64,000 nucleotides of DNA from Muribaculaceae bacterium (GCA_022509165.1 JAFLTT010000006.1:1-64000), one strand, 5' to 3'. Positions 16,996 through 26,829 are shown, counted from the first letter of the stretch. Notes: generated by a model from the sequence alone, not told the origin. Numbers and translations are program-made.

Positions 16996-18000
16996 ATGGA
17001 GATATCAGCTAAAGACCTGGCGGCGTTTTGTGGCGGAATTGTAGAAGGCAATGAAGCCGCGACCGTATCAGACTTTGCAAAAATAGAGGAGGCCGGAGCA
17101 GGCGACCTGTCGTTTGTAGCCAATCCGAAATATGCCCATTATGCCGGCACCACCGGAGCCTCCATACTTTTAGTTTCAAAAGAATTTGAGGCTCCTGCCA
17201 ATACACGAGCCACACTTGTGAGAGTGGCCGACCCTTATGCATCACTTGCGCGGCTCATGACCATTGTGTCAAACCAAAAGCCAAAACCCCAAGGTATAGA
17301 ACAGCCTGTGGCTGTAGGTGAAGGAACGGAGCTGCCTTCCGATATCTATCTCGGAGCCTTCTCATATATCGGGAAAAATGTAAAAATAGGAGCCGGGGCA
17401 CTCATCTATCCCCAGGTATATATCGGAGATGACTGCGAAGTAGGCCCTGACACTGTGATCTATCCCGGAGCAAAGATTTACTCCGGATGCAAGATAGGAG
17501 CAAGATGCATAATTCATGCCGGTGCAGTGATAGGTTCTGACGGATTCGGATTCGCACCCGTAGATGGTCATTTTGAAAAGATTCCACAGATGGGCGGAGT
17601 AGAAATAGCCGACGATGTGGAAATAGGAGCCAACACCACGATCGACCGTGCCACATTCGGCAATACGAAGATAGGCAAAGGCACTAAGCTCGACAACCTT
17701 ATCCAGATAGCCCATAATGTGCAATTGGGTGAGAACAATGTTTTCGCCGCTCAGGTAGGTGTAGCGGGTTCAACGCGCATAGGCGACCGCAACATGGTGG
17801 GAGGTCAATGTGGGTTTGCCGGCCATATCAAAATAGGCAACGATAATGAATTTGGCGCACAGTCCGGACTCCATGCCAATGTAGGCGACAAAAAACGCAT
17901 GATTGGATACCCGGCGGTAGACGCCATGCAGTTTGCAAGAAATGCTGTAAATATGAAAAGGATTGCCGAATTTTTGGCATCACAAAAAACAAAGAAATAA
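16996..18000 (+). CDS. lpxD: UDP-3-O-acylglucosamine N-acyltransferase LpxD
   Basis: Third step of lipid A synthesis: adds an acyl chain from acyl-ACP to the 2-amino group. The 334 residues have an N-terminal uridine-binding domain (about 1-100) and a left-handed beta-helix built of hexapeptide repeats such as IGKNVKIGAGALIYP. The catalytic His is in AHNVQLGENN. A GATATTTG element at 16963-16970, one mismatch from the -7 consensus, may be its promoter. Three bp separate it from lpxC-fabZ. Confidence 0.95.
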   Translation: MEISAKDLAAFCGGIVEGNEAATVSDFAKIEEAGAGDLSFVANPKYAHYAGTTGASILLVSKEFEAPANTRATLVRVADPYASLARLMTIVSNQKPKPQGIEQPVAVGEGTELPSDIYLGAFSYIGKNVKIGAGALIYPQVYIGDDCEVGPDTVIYPGAKIYSGCKIGARCIIHAGAVIGSDGFGFAPVDGHFEKIPQMGGVEIADDVEIGANTTIDRATFGNTKIGKGTKLDNLIQIAHNVQLGENNVFAAQVGVAGSTRIGDRNMVGGQCGFAGHIKIGNDNEFGAQSGLHANVGDKKRMIGYPAVDAMQFARNAVNMKRIAEFLASQKTKK

Positions 18001-18003
18001 ATA

Positions 18004-19386
18004 ATGGAACAACTTACGCTCAAGAGTCCGTTCACCGTAAAAGGGAAGGGCCTGCATTCAGGAATGATAATCACGGCTGAATTCAAGCCTGCACCGGTCA
18101 ACCATGGCTACCGCTTCAAACGTATCGACCTTGAAGGGGAACCCGTGATAGATGCTGTGGCGGAGAACGTTGTCGACACCACCCGGGGCACCGTGTTAGG
18201 TAAAGGAGATATCCGCATCAGCACAGTAGAGCATGCTCTGGCCTCGCTATATGCAGCAGGTATCGACAATTGCCTCATAGAACTCAACGGCCCTGAAATG
18301 CCAATACTCGACGGCAGCAGCATCATTTACGTGGAGGAAATTGAGCGCGTGGGTCTTGAAAGCCAGGATGCCGATAAAGATTTCTTCATCATCAAGGAGA
18401 AACAGAGTCTGCGCGATGAAAAGACCGGAAGTATGATTACAATATACCCCGACGATCATTTCAGCGTGGAAGTGATGGTGGAATATAATTCTGCGATTTT
18501 ACCCAACCAGTTTGCTATGCTCGACGACATTGCCGATTTCAAGCAGGAAGTGGCAAGTGCACGTACTTTTGTATTCGTGCGCGAGATTGAGCAATTGGCT
18601 CAAGCAGGGCTTATCCGCGGAGGAGATCTTGAAAACGCCATCGTAATATACGATGTGCCGTCTCCGGAAGAAAACATCAACCACCTTTGTGAATTGATGG
18701 GTGTGCCACCAATAAAAGTAAATGAATTAGGATACATCAACCCGAAGCCTCTTCAGTGGGACAACGAACCGGCACGCCATAAACTGATGGATGTGATAGG
18801 TGATTTCGCCCTCATCGGCAAACCTATCAAGGGGCGGATTGTGGCAGTGAGACCGGGCCATACCATCAACAATCAGTTCACTCGCATGATCCGCAAGGCG
18901 GTGAAGCACACTGAGATCCAGAGCCCGACATACAATCCTAACACAGAGCCTGTGATCGACATAAACGCAATAAAGAAACTTCTCCCCCACCGCTATCCCT
19001 TCCTGCTCATCGACAAAGTGATAGAGATAGATAAGAAACACTGTGTGGCAGTTAAGAATGTGACAGTAAATGAGCCTTTCTTCCCGGGTCATTTCCCTCA
19101 GGAACCGGTGATGCCAGGAGTGCTTCAGGTAGAAGCTATGGCACAGGCAGCCGGCGTGCTGGTGCTGAATTATCTGGAAGATCCTCACACTTACAGTACC
19201 TACTTCCTTAAGATAGATAATGTAAAGTTCCGTCAGAAAGTAGTTCCGGGCAATACCCTTTTGCTTAACGTAAGCCTGATGACTGAAATACGTCGCGGTT
19301 GTGCCATGGTGAAGGGCTATGCTTTCGTAGGCGAAAAAATTGTATGCGAGGCCGAATTCATGGCTCAGATAATTAAGAATAAATAA
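18004..19386 (+). CDS. lpxC-fabZ: Fused UDP-3-O-acyl-GlcNAc deacetylase / hydroxyacyl-ACP dehydratase
   Basis: A natural fusion typical of Bacteroidota (460 residues). The LpxC part (about 1-300) removes the N-acetyl group in lipid A synthesis and shows KGKGLHSG, TVEHALASLYAAGIDNC (first zinc His) and the paired zinc ligands in HKLMDVIGDFALIG. The FabZ part (about 315-460) dehydrates 3-hydroxyacyl-ACP, with LLPHRYPFLLID and the active site His/Glu in PFFPGHFPQEPVMPG. Linking both sets the balance between lipid A and fatty acid synthesis, which draw on the same hydroxyacyl-ACP pool. Middle gene of the lpx operon. Confidence 0.96.
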   Translation: MEQLTLKSPFTVKGKGLHSGMIITAEFKPAPVNHGYRFKRIDLEGEPVIDAVAENVVDTTRGTVLGKGDIRISTVEHALASLYAAGIDNCLIELNGPEMPILDGSSIIYVEEIERVGLESQDADKDFFIIKEKQSLRDEKTGSMITIYPDDHFSVEVMVEYNSAILPNQFAMLDDIADFKQEVASARTFVFVREIEQLAQAGLIRGGDLENAIVIYDVPSPEENINHLCELMGVPPIKVNELGYINPKPLQWDNEPARHKLMDVIGDFALIGKPIKGRIVAVRPGHTINNQFTRMIRKAVKHTEIQSPTYNPNTEPVIDINAIKKLLPHRYPFLLIDKVIEIDKKHCVAVKNVTVNEPFFPGHFPQEPVMPGVLQVEAMAQAAGVLVLNYLEDPHTYSTYFLKIDNVKFRQKVVPGNTLLLNVSLMTEIRRGCAMVKGYAFVGEKIVCEAEFMAQIIKNK

Positions 19387-19415
19387 AGGAGGCCTCCTAA
19401 TCCCATTAATCAGTT

Positions 19416-20189
19416 ATGGAAAATATGTATCATGTTGATCCCGGTGCTAAGATCGGCAACAATGTGAAAATAGGCAATTTCACCAATATATATGATAATG
19501 TAGAAATTGGCGATAATTGCGAAATAGCAGGAAATGTAACAATTTATCCCGGAGCACGAATCGGCAACGGGGTGAAAATTTTCCCCGGAGCGGTGATATC
19601 AGGAATTCCTCAGGATCTGAAATTTCGCGGTGAGGAGACTTTAGCGATAATTGGCGACGGAACCACTTTGCGTGAGTGTGTCACAGTAAACCGTGGCACT
19701 GCTTCCAAAGGCAAAACCGTGGTGGGTGAAAACTGCCTGATAATGGCTTATAATCACGTGGCTCATGACTGCGTGATAGGCAACCGTGTTATCATGTCGA
19801 ATGCATGCCAACTGGCGGGAGAAGTAGTGGTAGATGACTATGCTGTGATTGGAGGCGGCAGCCTTATCCATCAGTTCTGTCATCTCGGACGCAACATTAT
19901 GCTTCAGGGTGGTGCTCTTGTCAACAAAGATATTCCACCTTATGTTAAGGCGGCGCGTGAACCCATCTCTTTCGTGGGACTAAACACAATTGGGCTTCAC
20001 CGTAACGGATTCAGCAACGAGGATATCCAGACCATATCGGAGATCTATCGTCTCCTTTATCTCAGCGACCTGAATGTGACAAATGCTGTGAAATTAATTC
20101 GTGAAACCCTTCCGGAGTCTAAATACCGTGAAGAGATCGTAAGTTTCGTAGAAAATTCAGAACGTGGAGTGATCCGTTCGGCTATTTGA
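19416..20189 (+). CDS. lpxA: UDP-N-acetylglucosamine acyltransferase LpxA
   Basis: First step of lipid A synthesis: adds 3-hydroxyacyl to UDP-GlcNAc. The 257 residues start with hexapeptide beta-helix repeats (VDPGAKIGNNVKIG). The catalytic His lies in YNHVAHDCVIGN, the acyl ruler region is QLAGEVVVDDYAVIGG, and the helical C-terminal domain starts at FVGLNTIGLHRNGFS. Third gene of the lpx operon, followed by a strong terminator. Confidence 0.96.
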   Translation: MENMYHVDPGAKIGNNVKIGNFTNIYDNVEIGDNCEIAGNVTIYPGARIGNGVKIFPGAVISGIPQDLKFRGEETLAIIGDGTTLRECVTVNRGTASKGKTVVGENCLIMAYNHVAHDCVIGNRVIMSNACQLAGEVVVDDYAVIGGGSLIHQFCHLGRNIMLQGGALVNKDIPPYVKAAREPISFVGLNTIGLHRNGFSNEDIQTISEIYRLLYLSDLNVTNAVKLIRETLPESKYREEIVSFVENSERGVIRSAI

Positions 20190-20223
20190 TTTAGCCACTA
20201 TTAAAATTTAGAAATACAGAATC

Positions 20224-20256
20224 AAAACCGCGGCAATCTAAAATCACCGCGGTTTT
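20224..20256 (+). terminator. Terminator of the lpx operon
   Basis: A perfect 10-bp inverted repeat, AAAACCGCGG and CCGCGGTTTT, with a 13-base loop, 34 bp after the lpxA stop. The stem ends in T residues on the plus strand. Confidence 0.85.
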
Positions 20257-20275
20257 CTTATTGATTCCTATTAAT

Positions 20276-20355
20276 AAATAAGCCGGCTGAATTGTTTCAA
20301 CCGGCTTATTTCTTTTGAAGTGGTGCACGGTTTAGATATCACCGTGCCACCACTG
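20276..20355 (-). terminator. Double hairpin downstream of the amylase gene
   Basis: Two hairpins follow the amylase stop on the minus strand. The first (20320-20355) is an imperfect stem around GTGCACGGT / ACCGTGCC. The second (20276-20286 with 20301-20311) is a perfect 11-bp stem, AAATAAGCCGG with CCGGCTTATTT, which can act in both directions. Confidence 0.75.
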
Positions 20356-20367
20356 TAAAATCCATTA

Positions 20368-23300
20368 TCAGAGTATCACCTTCACGCCCTGTACAATGTA
20401 GAGGCCGTGAGGAAGCCCTTCAATCACATTTACGCCTGCTTTAACAGGTTCGATATGGTAACGACCGTCAAGACGTACAATCATGATATCCATATCCATC
20501 GGAGCCTCAATGTAAATCTTACCTTGACCGGCCCATACAGAAACCTTTTCTACTTCTGCCTTGAGATCCTCAACTCCTGATGGCTTATATAATCCCTGGT
20601 CGCCTGAAGTGGTGTAGATATGATTTGCTTGGGCAACAAAATCCGGAGTCTTAGTAGCATCACCGTCTCCTGCATTGAATATGCAACCTGTGGTTCCGGC
20701 AGGAACTGTATAGCTCCATATGTTATCGCTAACCTTAGTCATTGCAACACCGGGCCAGCTGCTTTCAGAAGCACCCCAGTAGTGAATATAAGGTGTGGTC
20801 CAGTTGCTGTCAGTATTGTCGAAATAGATGACAAAACCATCGCCTGTATTTCCACTGCCATCTCCTCCCTGGTTGCCACCCTGGTTACCATCCTTGTCAT
20901 ATACTCCCTGGTCGCCTGAGGTGGTGTAAACATGATTTGCTTTGGCTTCAAAATCCGGAGTCTTGCTTGCGTCACCGTCTCCTGCATTGAATATGCAACC
21001 TGTTGTTCCGGCAGGAACTGTGTAGCTCCATATATTACCGGTAACCTTAGTCATTGCCACTCCGGGCCAATTGCTTTCAGAAGCGCCCCAGTAGTGAATA
21101 TAAGGTGTAGCCCAGTTACTGTCAGTATTGTCGAAATAGATTACAAAACCATCGCCTGTATTTCCACTGTCTCCTCCGCCTTGGTTGTTATCACCATTGT
21201 TGCCGGAATCTTTACCTCTGGTAAAACCTGAACCACCATCATAAGTGAAATATTCGTCAGAAGTGATTCCTTTTATGTCTTCAGTCTGCGCTCCATTATT
21301 GTTATGGAGAATAATATTCACACTGTTAACGTCAGCATCAAAGGTATGTTTCCAGTATTCTACTCCATCTACTGTTTCTTTTTCTTTCATCTGAATACCG
21401 GGCCATCCACCGTTAAGATCACCATCGCTGGTCCATGCATGTAAATGAGGTGCGCTTTTAGCCTTCACATAAATTGTGATACCTGCTGAGGGTTCAACCT
21501 TTGTAAAGGTGGCTTTGCCGGTATTAGTTTTGTTACCGTCTGTAGCGCTCCAATATACTGTCACCTTATCGCCCGGATTCATGTTGTTGCCAAGTGTAAA
21601 TTTTGTGGCTTTGTCCGGGGTAAGGTTCACTTGATTGCCGTTATCTCCAATCTTATACCAACCACTTGTGGATACTGAATTCAGAGTAGCTGTTACATCT
21701 ATCGTTTCCTTGAAGGAACCACCATTAGGAGAAATAGACACTTTCGGATTTGCCACAGGAGCCTCATCTATCTTCTTGTAACTTGTACCACCATTATATT
21801 CAAAATATGCATCAGCATCTATACCTTCGATATTACCGGTTTGCTGGCCATCCTTATTGAAAATGATGTTGATTGCATCCACATCAAATGAATAGCAATA
21901 GAATGGTTCTCCTCCTAATTCCACCTTCTCTAATTCCGAGAATTTCGTGCCCGGCCAAGCTCCGAGGATTTTATTTTCCTTATCATCCCATGCGTACATA
22001 TAGGCGTCTTTGTCACCTTTCACATAAACTGTGATTACAGCATTAGGATCCACCTTCTTATAGGTAGCGCTACCGGTGTAGGTCTCTTTACCGTCTGTTG
22101 CACTCCAGGATATGGTCACAGTTTCACCGAAACTCATGTTGGAACCGATTGTAAAGCTTGCAGTCTTGCCCGGAGTCAAAGCCACCTGGCTGCCGGTGCC
22201 AATTTTGTACCATCCGCTGGTAGCTACCTCATTCAATTCAGCAGTGATATTGAGAGTTTCAGTCTTGAATGAACCACCGGCAGGTGAAAGTTTCACAGAA
22301 GGATTTCCTACCACGTCATCGGCTGTGTAATAAGAAGTGGTGCCTTTGTCAGCAAAAGTAGGATTACCACCTTTGGACACTGAAGATGATTTGTACATGA
22401 ACTTTCCATCTTCAGCTACTCTTCCGCCGTTCCAGTCTTTTACCAATACACGGAGTTGTCCTTGATTTTTAGGAGCAGAAACTGTGATAGAACCGTTAGA
22501 GGCAGTATATTTATCGCCTGTCACCACATCAGTGTATGTACCTGCAGGCACACTGCTGAAGGTGGCGCCACCATTTATAGCCACAAGTGCATAAGACTCG
22601 TTCTTATAAGCACGTTTGAAGGCCCAACCTCCATCTGGACTACAGCCATCGAAGGTGTACTGGCCCTTACGCAATGCGGGGACAGCGGCACGAATCTTAT
22701 TGAGCATACGGATATGGTGAGCCAAGTCACCGTTGAGTGTTTGGCTTACATTACCGTTGGCAGTATATACACCGAAATCAGATGCACTAACAGATCCTTC
22801 CAGATATTCACCGAAATAAGCACGACCGGATTGTGAGCGAGGAGTCTTATTATTTTCGCCACCCACATCGATTGGCAAACCTTTCTTGAATTCTACTTCA
22901 GAACCATAATAGATACATGGAATACCGCGGAAAGTAAACATCAGAGAAAGGTTTTCAGCCCACTGTCCTGTACCACCATTAAAACGAGTGCCATCGTTGG
23001 GGCCCGGGCAGTAGTCGTGAGAGTCTACATACACCACATTATAAGAGGCATCATTATAATATTTGTCACCCTCTTTTGCGATATTGACTGCACTTCCTGC
23101 ATTATTAAAATTGTAATGCATTGGGAAGTCAATCACAGAGAAACCGGAATACTGAGAGTAGTCGGGTTCATGCCATGCGCCATTCTGCATGAACACATTG
23201 TTGGAATTCTTATTGAAAGTTTTCTCGCTTTCACAATCTATCATCGGGCCAACCGGGGAGTCATGTCCTTCGTTGAGTTTCTGAGTGTCCCACCAAGCCT

Positions 23301-24375
23301 GAGAACTATGACTCTTGAAAGTATTCATAAGGCTTTGGTCTGACTTCCAAGTATAGAAATGGCTTGAAAGGTTGTGCTGGTCACGATAAATCACACCGCC
23401 GAAACGAGCGCAACATTCACCAAACATGAAGAATGGGCAACCGTTGAGACGTTTGCTCTTATATTGCTCAGCAATCTCCAGGAATTTGGGAATGAACTGG
23501 GTATTGAAAGTAAGGCGGGAAATATGACCTGTGGTATCGATACGGAAAGCATCCACACCCATCTTGATGAATTCGCCGTAACACTTCACCAGATATTCAG
23601 CCACAGCATCGTTTTCTGTGTTAAGGTCTACACAGTCTCCGGCAATCTGTCCCCACCAGCGGTTAGGCAAGTCCCAGTTCCAGCCGGTACCATAATGGTG
23701 ATAGATATTATGTGTGTCGTATTGCGGATTTTTGAAATATTTGAAACGCTCCTGATACTGTTTGTTGCCATCCTGCTCGAAATAATTTGGAGCGAATCTT
23801 TCGGGATTCGGGATAAGAGAACCGGCAGGAGTAGCCTGGTTGCGTATGTTCTGGTTACGGGTGAAAAGGGGATTGAGGTTTACTTCACCGAAGTTTCCGG
23901 TATGATTCAGCACGATATCGAGCACAATCTTCATACCCTTGGCGTGAGCTGCATCGATAAGGTCCTGAAACTTCACATCCTTAGCGCTACCCCATTCCTT
24001 ACGGCTTTCATAGCGAAGGTCAACGCTTGAGAAGTCCATTGAATGGTAACCATGGTAGTCTTCACCTGAGGCATTCTGGGTGACCGGAGTAATCCAGATA
24101 GCGGTGAAACCGAGAGCCTTGATATAATCAAGTTTTTCAATAAGTCCGGCAAAGTCCCCGCGCCAGTCAGGGTCATTGTTGGCTTTCTGCACATCTTGTT
24201 TGTCCCACGACAAAACATTGTTTTTAGGATCGCCATCATAGAAACGCGTAGTCATCGCGAAATAGATGGTCTCGTCACGAAAATCGCTTCTTGTTCCTTT
24301 GAAAGTTTCGGCCATCATTGACAGCGACGGCAGCAAAAACATCAAAGTCAACAAAACTTTGGAAAGTTTTTTCAT
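20368..24375 (-). CDS. Secreted GH13 alpha-amylase with four starch-binding-like modules
   Basis: A very large (1335-residue) exported starch-degrading enzyme. A signal peptide is at 1-22. The GH13 barrel (about 30-610) has all catalytic blocks: DIVLNHTG (153-160), FRID with nucleophile Asp280, FGE with acid Glu320, and SHD with Asp454. A beta-sandwich domain follows. Then come two Ig/Fn3-like modules containing SGWYKIG, alternating with carbohydrate-binding modules of the CBM26 type (YVK...WPG, YIHYWGASES), four in all, the last two nearly identical. The C-terminus (LDGRYHIEPVKAG, GLYIVQGVKVIL) resembles a type A T9SS sorting tail. No susC/susD pair is adjacent, so it is an orphan amylase. 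Glycine/Asn-rich linkers separate the last modules. Confidence 0.92.
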   Translation of the reverse strand: MKKLSKVLLTLMFLLPSLSMMAETFKGTRSDFRDETIYFAMTTRFYDGDPKNNVLSWDKQDVQKANNDPDWRGDFAGLIEKLDYIKALGFTAIWITPVTQNASGEDYHGYHSMDFSSVDLRYESRKEWGSAKDVKFQDLIDAAHAKGMKIVLDIVLNHTGNFGEVNLNPLFTRNQNIRNQATPAGSLIPNPERFAPNYFEQDGNKQYQERFKYFKNPQYDTHNIYHHYGTGWNWDLPNRWWGQIAGDCVDLNTENDAVAEYLVKCYGEFIKMGVDAFRIDTTGHISRLTFNTQFIPKFLEIAEQYKSKRLNGCPFFMFGECCARFGGVIYRDQHNLSSHFYTWKSDQSLMNTFKSHSSQAWWDTQKLNEGHDSPVGPMIDCESEKTFNKNSNNVFMQNGAWHEPDYSQYSGFSVIDFPMHYNFNNAGSAVNIAKEGDKYYNDASYNVVYVDSHDYCPGPNDGTRFNGGTGQWAENLSLMFTFRGIPCIYYGSEVEFKKGLPIDVGGENNKTPRSQSGRAYFGEYLEGSVSASDFGVYTANGNVSQTLNGDLAHHIRMLNKIRAAVPALRKGQYTFDGCSPDGGWAFKRAYKNESYALVAINGGATFSSVPAGTYTDVVTGDKYTASNGSITVSAPKNQGQLRVLVKDWNGGRVAEDGKFMYKSSSVSKGGNPTFADKGTTSYYTADDVVGNPSVKLSPAGGSFKTETLNITAELNEVATSGWYKIGTGSQVALTPGKTASFTIGSNMSFGETVTISWSATDGKETYTGSATYKKVDPNAVITVYVKGDKDAYMYAWDDKENKILGAWPGTKFSELEKVELGGEPFYCYSFDVDAINIIFNKDGQQTGNIEGIDADAYFEYNGGTSYKKIDEAPVANPKVSISPNGGSFKETIDVTATLNSVSTSGWYKIGDNGNQVNLTPDKATKFTLGNNMNPGDKVTVYWSATDGNKTNTGKATFTKVEPSAGITIYVKAKSAPHLHAWTSDGDLNGGWPGIQMKEKETVDGVEYWKHTFDADVNSVNIILHNNNGAQTEDIKGITSDEYFTYDGGSGFTRGKDSGNNGDNNQGGGDSGNTGDGFVIYFDNTDSNWATPYIHYWGASESNWPGVAMTKVTGNIWSYTVPAGTTGCIFNAGDGDASKTPDFEAKANHVYTTSGDQGVYDKDGNQGGNQGGDGSGNTGDGFVIYFDNTDSNWTTPYIHYWGASESSWPGVAMTKVSDNIWSYTVPAGTTGCIFNAGDGDATKTPDFVAQANHIYTTSGDQGLYKPSGVEDLKAEVEKVSVWAGQGKIYIEAPMDMDIMIVRLDGRYHIEPVKAGVNVIEGLPHGLYIVQGVKVIL
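20598..21182 (-). repeat. 312-bp tandem duplication inside the amylase gene
   Basis: Two copies of a module of about 270 bp recur with a 312-bp (104-codon) offset, for example TGATTTGCT at 20621 and 20933. They encode the last two carbohydrate-binding modules, which differ at only a few residues (SNW versus SSW, NWA versus NWT). The near identity at DNA level shows a recent duplication in frame. Confidence 0.85.
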
Positions 24376-24706
24376 GATTGAAGTTAGGTTAATTAATTAA
24401 TTGGTTAGTTTATAGTGCACTTTATCCCTTCCTTAAATTTACAAAAACTGGGGAAAGGAATTAGATTTCAAGGTCGGTTCGTACATTTTTATCCAATGTA
24501 CTGAATTTCCCCGCAAAATTATAGAAAAATCTGTTTATAATCAAAAAAATCATGGCATCCCTTCTCCTTCACCAACTTTTATTTACCTTTGCATATCTTG
24601 TGTCTTATCTTCTTTCAAGGAACTATAGCTGAATTATATGTCTAACAGGCTTTATTGAAGATGGTAAAGGTAGTATAATCTATATCTAACTAAATAACTA
24701 AACAAT
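24376..24706. other. Divergent intergenic region, amylase and rubrerythrin
   Basis: A 331-bp AT-rich gap. The plus-strand -7 element TACCTTTG (24584-24591) probably starts the rubrerythrin message with a leader of about 110 nt. No hairpin-rich element, small gene or clear amylase promoter is visible. Confidence 0.4.
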
Positions 24707-25285
24707 ATGACAAAATCAATCAAAGGAACAAAGACCGAGCATAATCTGCTTGCTTCTTTTGCCGGTGAAAGTCAGGCTCGCAACCGTTACACTCTTTTTG
24801 CACAGAAAGCCATTGAAGAAGGATATGAACAGATCGCCGCTATCTTCCTCACCACTGCAGATCAGGAACTCAGCCACGCCACCCAATTCTTCAACCTGCT
24901 TGAAGGTGGCATGGTGGAAATCAAAGCTGCATATCCTGCAGGTGTCGTAGGCACTACCAAAGAGAATCTGGCTGAAGCAGCTGCCGGAGAGCATGAAGAG
25001 TGGGGTGACCTCTATGCCAATTTCGCAGAGGTAGCCCAGGAAGAAGGATTCCCACAGATCGCTCTTCTCTATAAAAATATCGCTAAGGTAGAACAGATGC
25101 ATGAAAAACGCTATCTGAAACTGCTGGAAAGAGTCACCAATGAGGAGGTATTCAAAAGCGAAGAACCGGTAGTATGGTATTGCAGAAAATGCGGCTATAT
25201 CGTTGAGACCAAACAGGCACCCAAGAAATGTCCCGTATGTGGCATGCCTCAAGGATGGTTTGAAAGATTCCCCGACAATTATTAA
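24707..25285 (+). CDS. rbr: Rubrerythrin
   Basis: A cytoplasmic di-iron peroxidase that detoxifies hydrogen peroxide in anaerobes. The 192 residues have a four-helix ferritin-like domain with metal-binding glutamates in GESQARNRY, DQELSHA and EQMHEKRY. The C-terminal rubredoxin domain has two CxxC pairs, CRKCGY and CPVCGMP. Typical length. It converges on recO with only 3 bp between the stop codons and no terminator between them. Confidence 0.95.
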   Translation: MTKSIKGTKTEHNLLASFAGESQARNRYTLFAQKAIEEGYEQIAAIFLTTADQELSHATQFFNLLEGGMVEIKAAYPAGVVGTTKENLAEAAAGEHEEWGDLYANFAEVAQEEGFPQIALLYKNIAKVEQMHEKRYLKLLERVTNEEVFKSEEPVVWYCRKCGYIVETKQAPKKCPVCGMPQGWFERFPDNY

Positions 25286-25288
25286 TAT

Positions 25289-26014
25289 CTATCCGAATAT
25301 TTCACGCAACACTTCCGGGCTTTTCAGGGATCCTAAACCCGGGAAATGGAAACTATAATAATTAAGGAGCCCATATAAGATTTGTCTCCGGCTTAAAGAA
25401 TTAAGTCGGAGACCTTTTATATTAGAGAAATTTACACGCGCAAGCATGGGGATAGCCTTTGCTTCTTCACCGGAAATCACAGGTCCTTTAGCCTCAAACT
25501 CCGGCACAAAGGATCCTGACGAGAAGTCGAAAACATATCCGTTTTTCCAATTTTCCACATCCGGTTGTATGCCGGAGTAAGAAAGCATGGATACCAAAAA
25601 CGGTATATGGAAATCAGACACTCCATCTTTCATTCGGTCGAGCAGTCTGAAAGAATCTGCCAGAAAATCAAACATCCGTATATCGGGCATTGTGGCGTTG
25701 AGAAGCCGATAGAGAAATTCCGAAATAAAGAGTGCCATAGTGCGTTTCACCGGATGGAAATACATGTCGGTAAATACTTCTGCCAGTGATATTGACCCGA
25801 GACGTTGCAACTCCGCTGTCGGTTTATAATTGAATTCCGTATTGATCAGGGTGAGAGGTTGAAGCCGTGCTCTTCGGGCATTAGATGACTTACCGCTTCC
25901 GGTGGGGGAGATAAAAGATAGGCGACCCCGCTCTCTGGTAAACAGCGTCACCACACAGTTACGGTCGTTATATTTTCTCACATTCAAAACTATACCTGTA
26001 ATCTTTTCAGCCAT
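25289..26014 (-). CDS. recO: DNA repair protein RecO
   Basis: Works with RecF and RecR to load RecA at gaps. The 241 residues start with the OB-fold segment ITGIVLNVRKYNDRNCVVTLFTRERG and continue with the basic patch (SSNARRARLQPLTL) and the alpha-helical domain. The zinc-binding cysteines found in some RecO proteins are absent here, as in many Bacteroidota. It is encoded opposite to, and between, two rubrerythrin genes. Confidence 0.9.
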   Translation of the reverse strand: MAEKITGIVLNVRKYNDRNCVVTLFTRERGRLSFISPTGSGKSSNARRARLQPLTLINTEFNYKPTAELQRLGSISLAEVFTDMYFHPVKRTMALFISEFLYRLLNATMPDIRMFDFLADSFRLLDRMKDGVSDFHIPFLVSMLSYSGIQPDVENWKNGYVFDFSSGSFVPEFEAKGPVISGEEAKAIPMLARVNFSNIKGLRLNSLSRRQILYGLLNYYSFHFPGLGSLKSPEVLREIFG

Positions 26015-26187
26015 AATACCTTCCGATGAAAGTAATATCTAATTTAAATCAATTATAAAAATTAGCAAAACCATTTTTAGTTTTCTTTTGTTAAAATATT
26101 ACAAAAGGCCAAGCTTAAAAAAAGCCTCGGACCTCCATAAAATAACATATTTTAAACATCAAGATTACAAACCAATTTTAAACAATT

Positions 26188-26787
26188 ATGGCAGACGACA
26201 CTACAAAAAGCCTGAAAGGCACTCGCACTGAGAAGGCTCTTGCCAACGCTTATGTGGCAGAATCATGTGCTTATACACGTTACATCTTCTTTGCAAAAAG
26301 TGCTAAGAAAGAGGAGTATTATGAATTTGCAAACATCTTCCAGGAAACAGCTGACAATGAGCTTCATCATGCAAAGGTATTTCTGAAATTCCTTAAAGAG
26401 GGTGCAGTGATGACCGATCCTATCAGCATTGACCCCGGTATCCTTAAACCTACCACAGAATGTCTTAGAATAGCCGCTGAGGAAGAGGAGACTGAAGGTG
26501 TACAGCAGTATACTCAGGCTGCTGAAATCGCTGAAGAAGAAGGATTCCAGGATATAGCCGACCATTTCAGAGCTATTGCCACTATTGAGAATCATCACAA
26601 GGAAAGATTCGACCTCATGCGCAAACAGATAGAAGACGGCACAGTCTGGAAGAGCGACAAGCCAATAAAATGGCAATGCCTTGTATGCGGTTATATTTTC
26701 GAAGGTACCGAACCACCGGCAGTTTGCCCGGCTTGCGACCACCCATATCAGCATTACAAACGTGCTGAACCCTTCAGTGATTTTTAA
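26188..26787 (+). CDS. Second rubrerythrin
   Basis: A paralogue of the gene at 24707, 199 residues. The ferritin-like domain carries AESCAYTRY, DNELHHAKVF and ENHHKERFD metal-site blocks. The C-terminal rubredoxin domain has CLVCGY and CPACDHP. The two proteins differ widely, so the duplication is old or they were acquired separately. It is monocistronic, with a strong terminator 20 bp after the stop. Likely also in peroxide defence, perhaps under different control. Confidence 0.93.
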   Translation: MADDTTKSLKGTRTEKALANAYVAESCAYTRYIFFAKSAKKEEYYEFANIFQETADNELHHAKVFLKFLKEGAVMTDPISIDPGILKPTTECLRIAAEEEETEGVQQYTQAAEIAEEEGFQDIADHFRAIATIENHHKERFDLMRKQIEDGTVWKSDKPIKWQCLVCGYIFEGTEPPAVCPACDHPYQHYKRAEPFSDF

Positions 26788-26806
26788 GAAAATAAATTAT
26801 ATTTGT

Positions 26807-26829
26807 GCCGGTGAAAATTTTTCACCGGC
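26807..26829 (+). terminator. Terminator of the second rubrerythrin gene
   Basis: A perfect 10-bp stem, GCCGGTGAAA with TTTCACCGGC and a short loop, is followed by six T residues. Confidence 0.9.

Noticed and set aside
20598..21182. Repeat as a mobile element inside the amylase gene
   Set aside because: No transposase, inverted ends or target duplication; the unit is an in-frame protein module.
23374..24030. Long plus-strand frame opposite the amylase catalytic domain
   Set aside because: Antisense of GH13 motif codons; hydrophobic, no start context.
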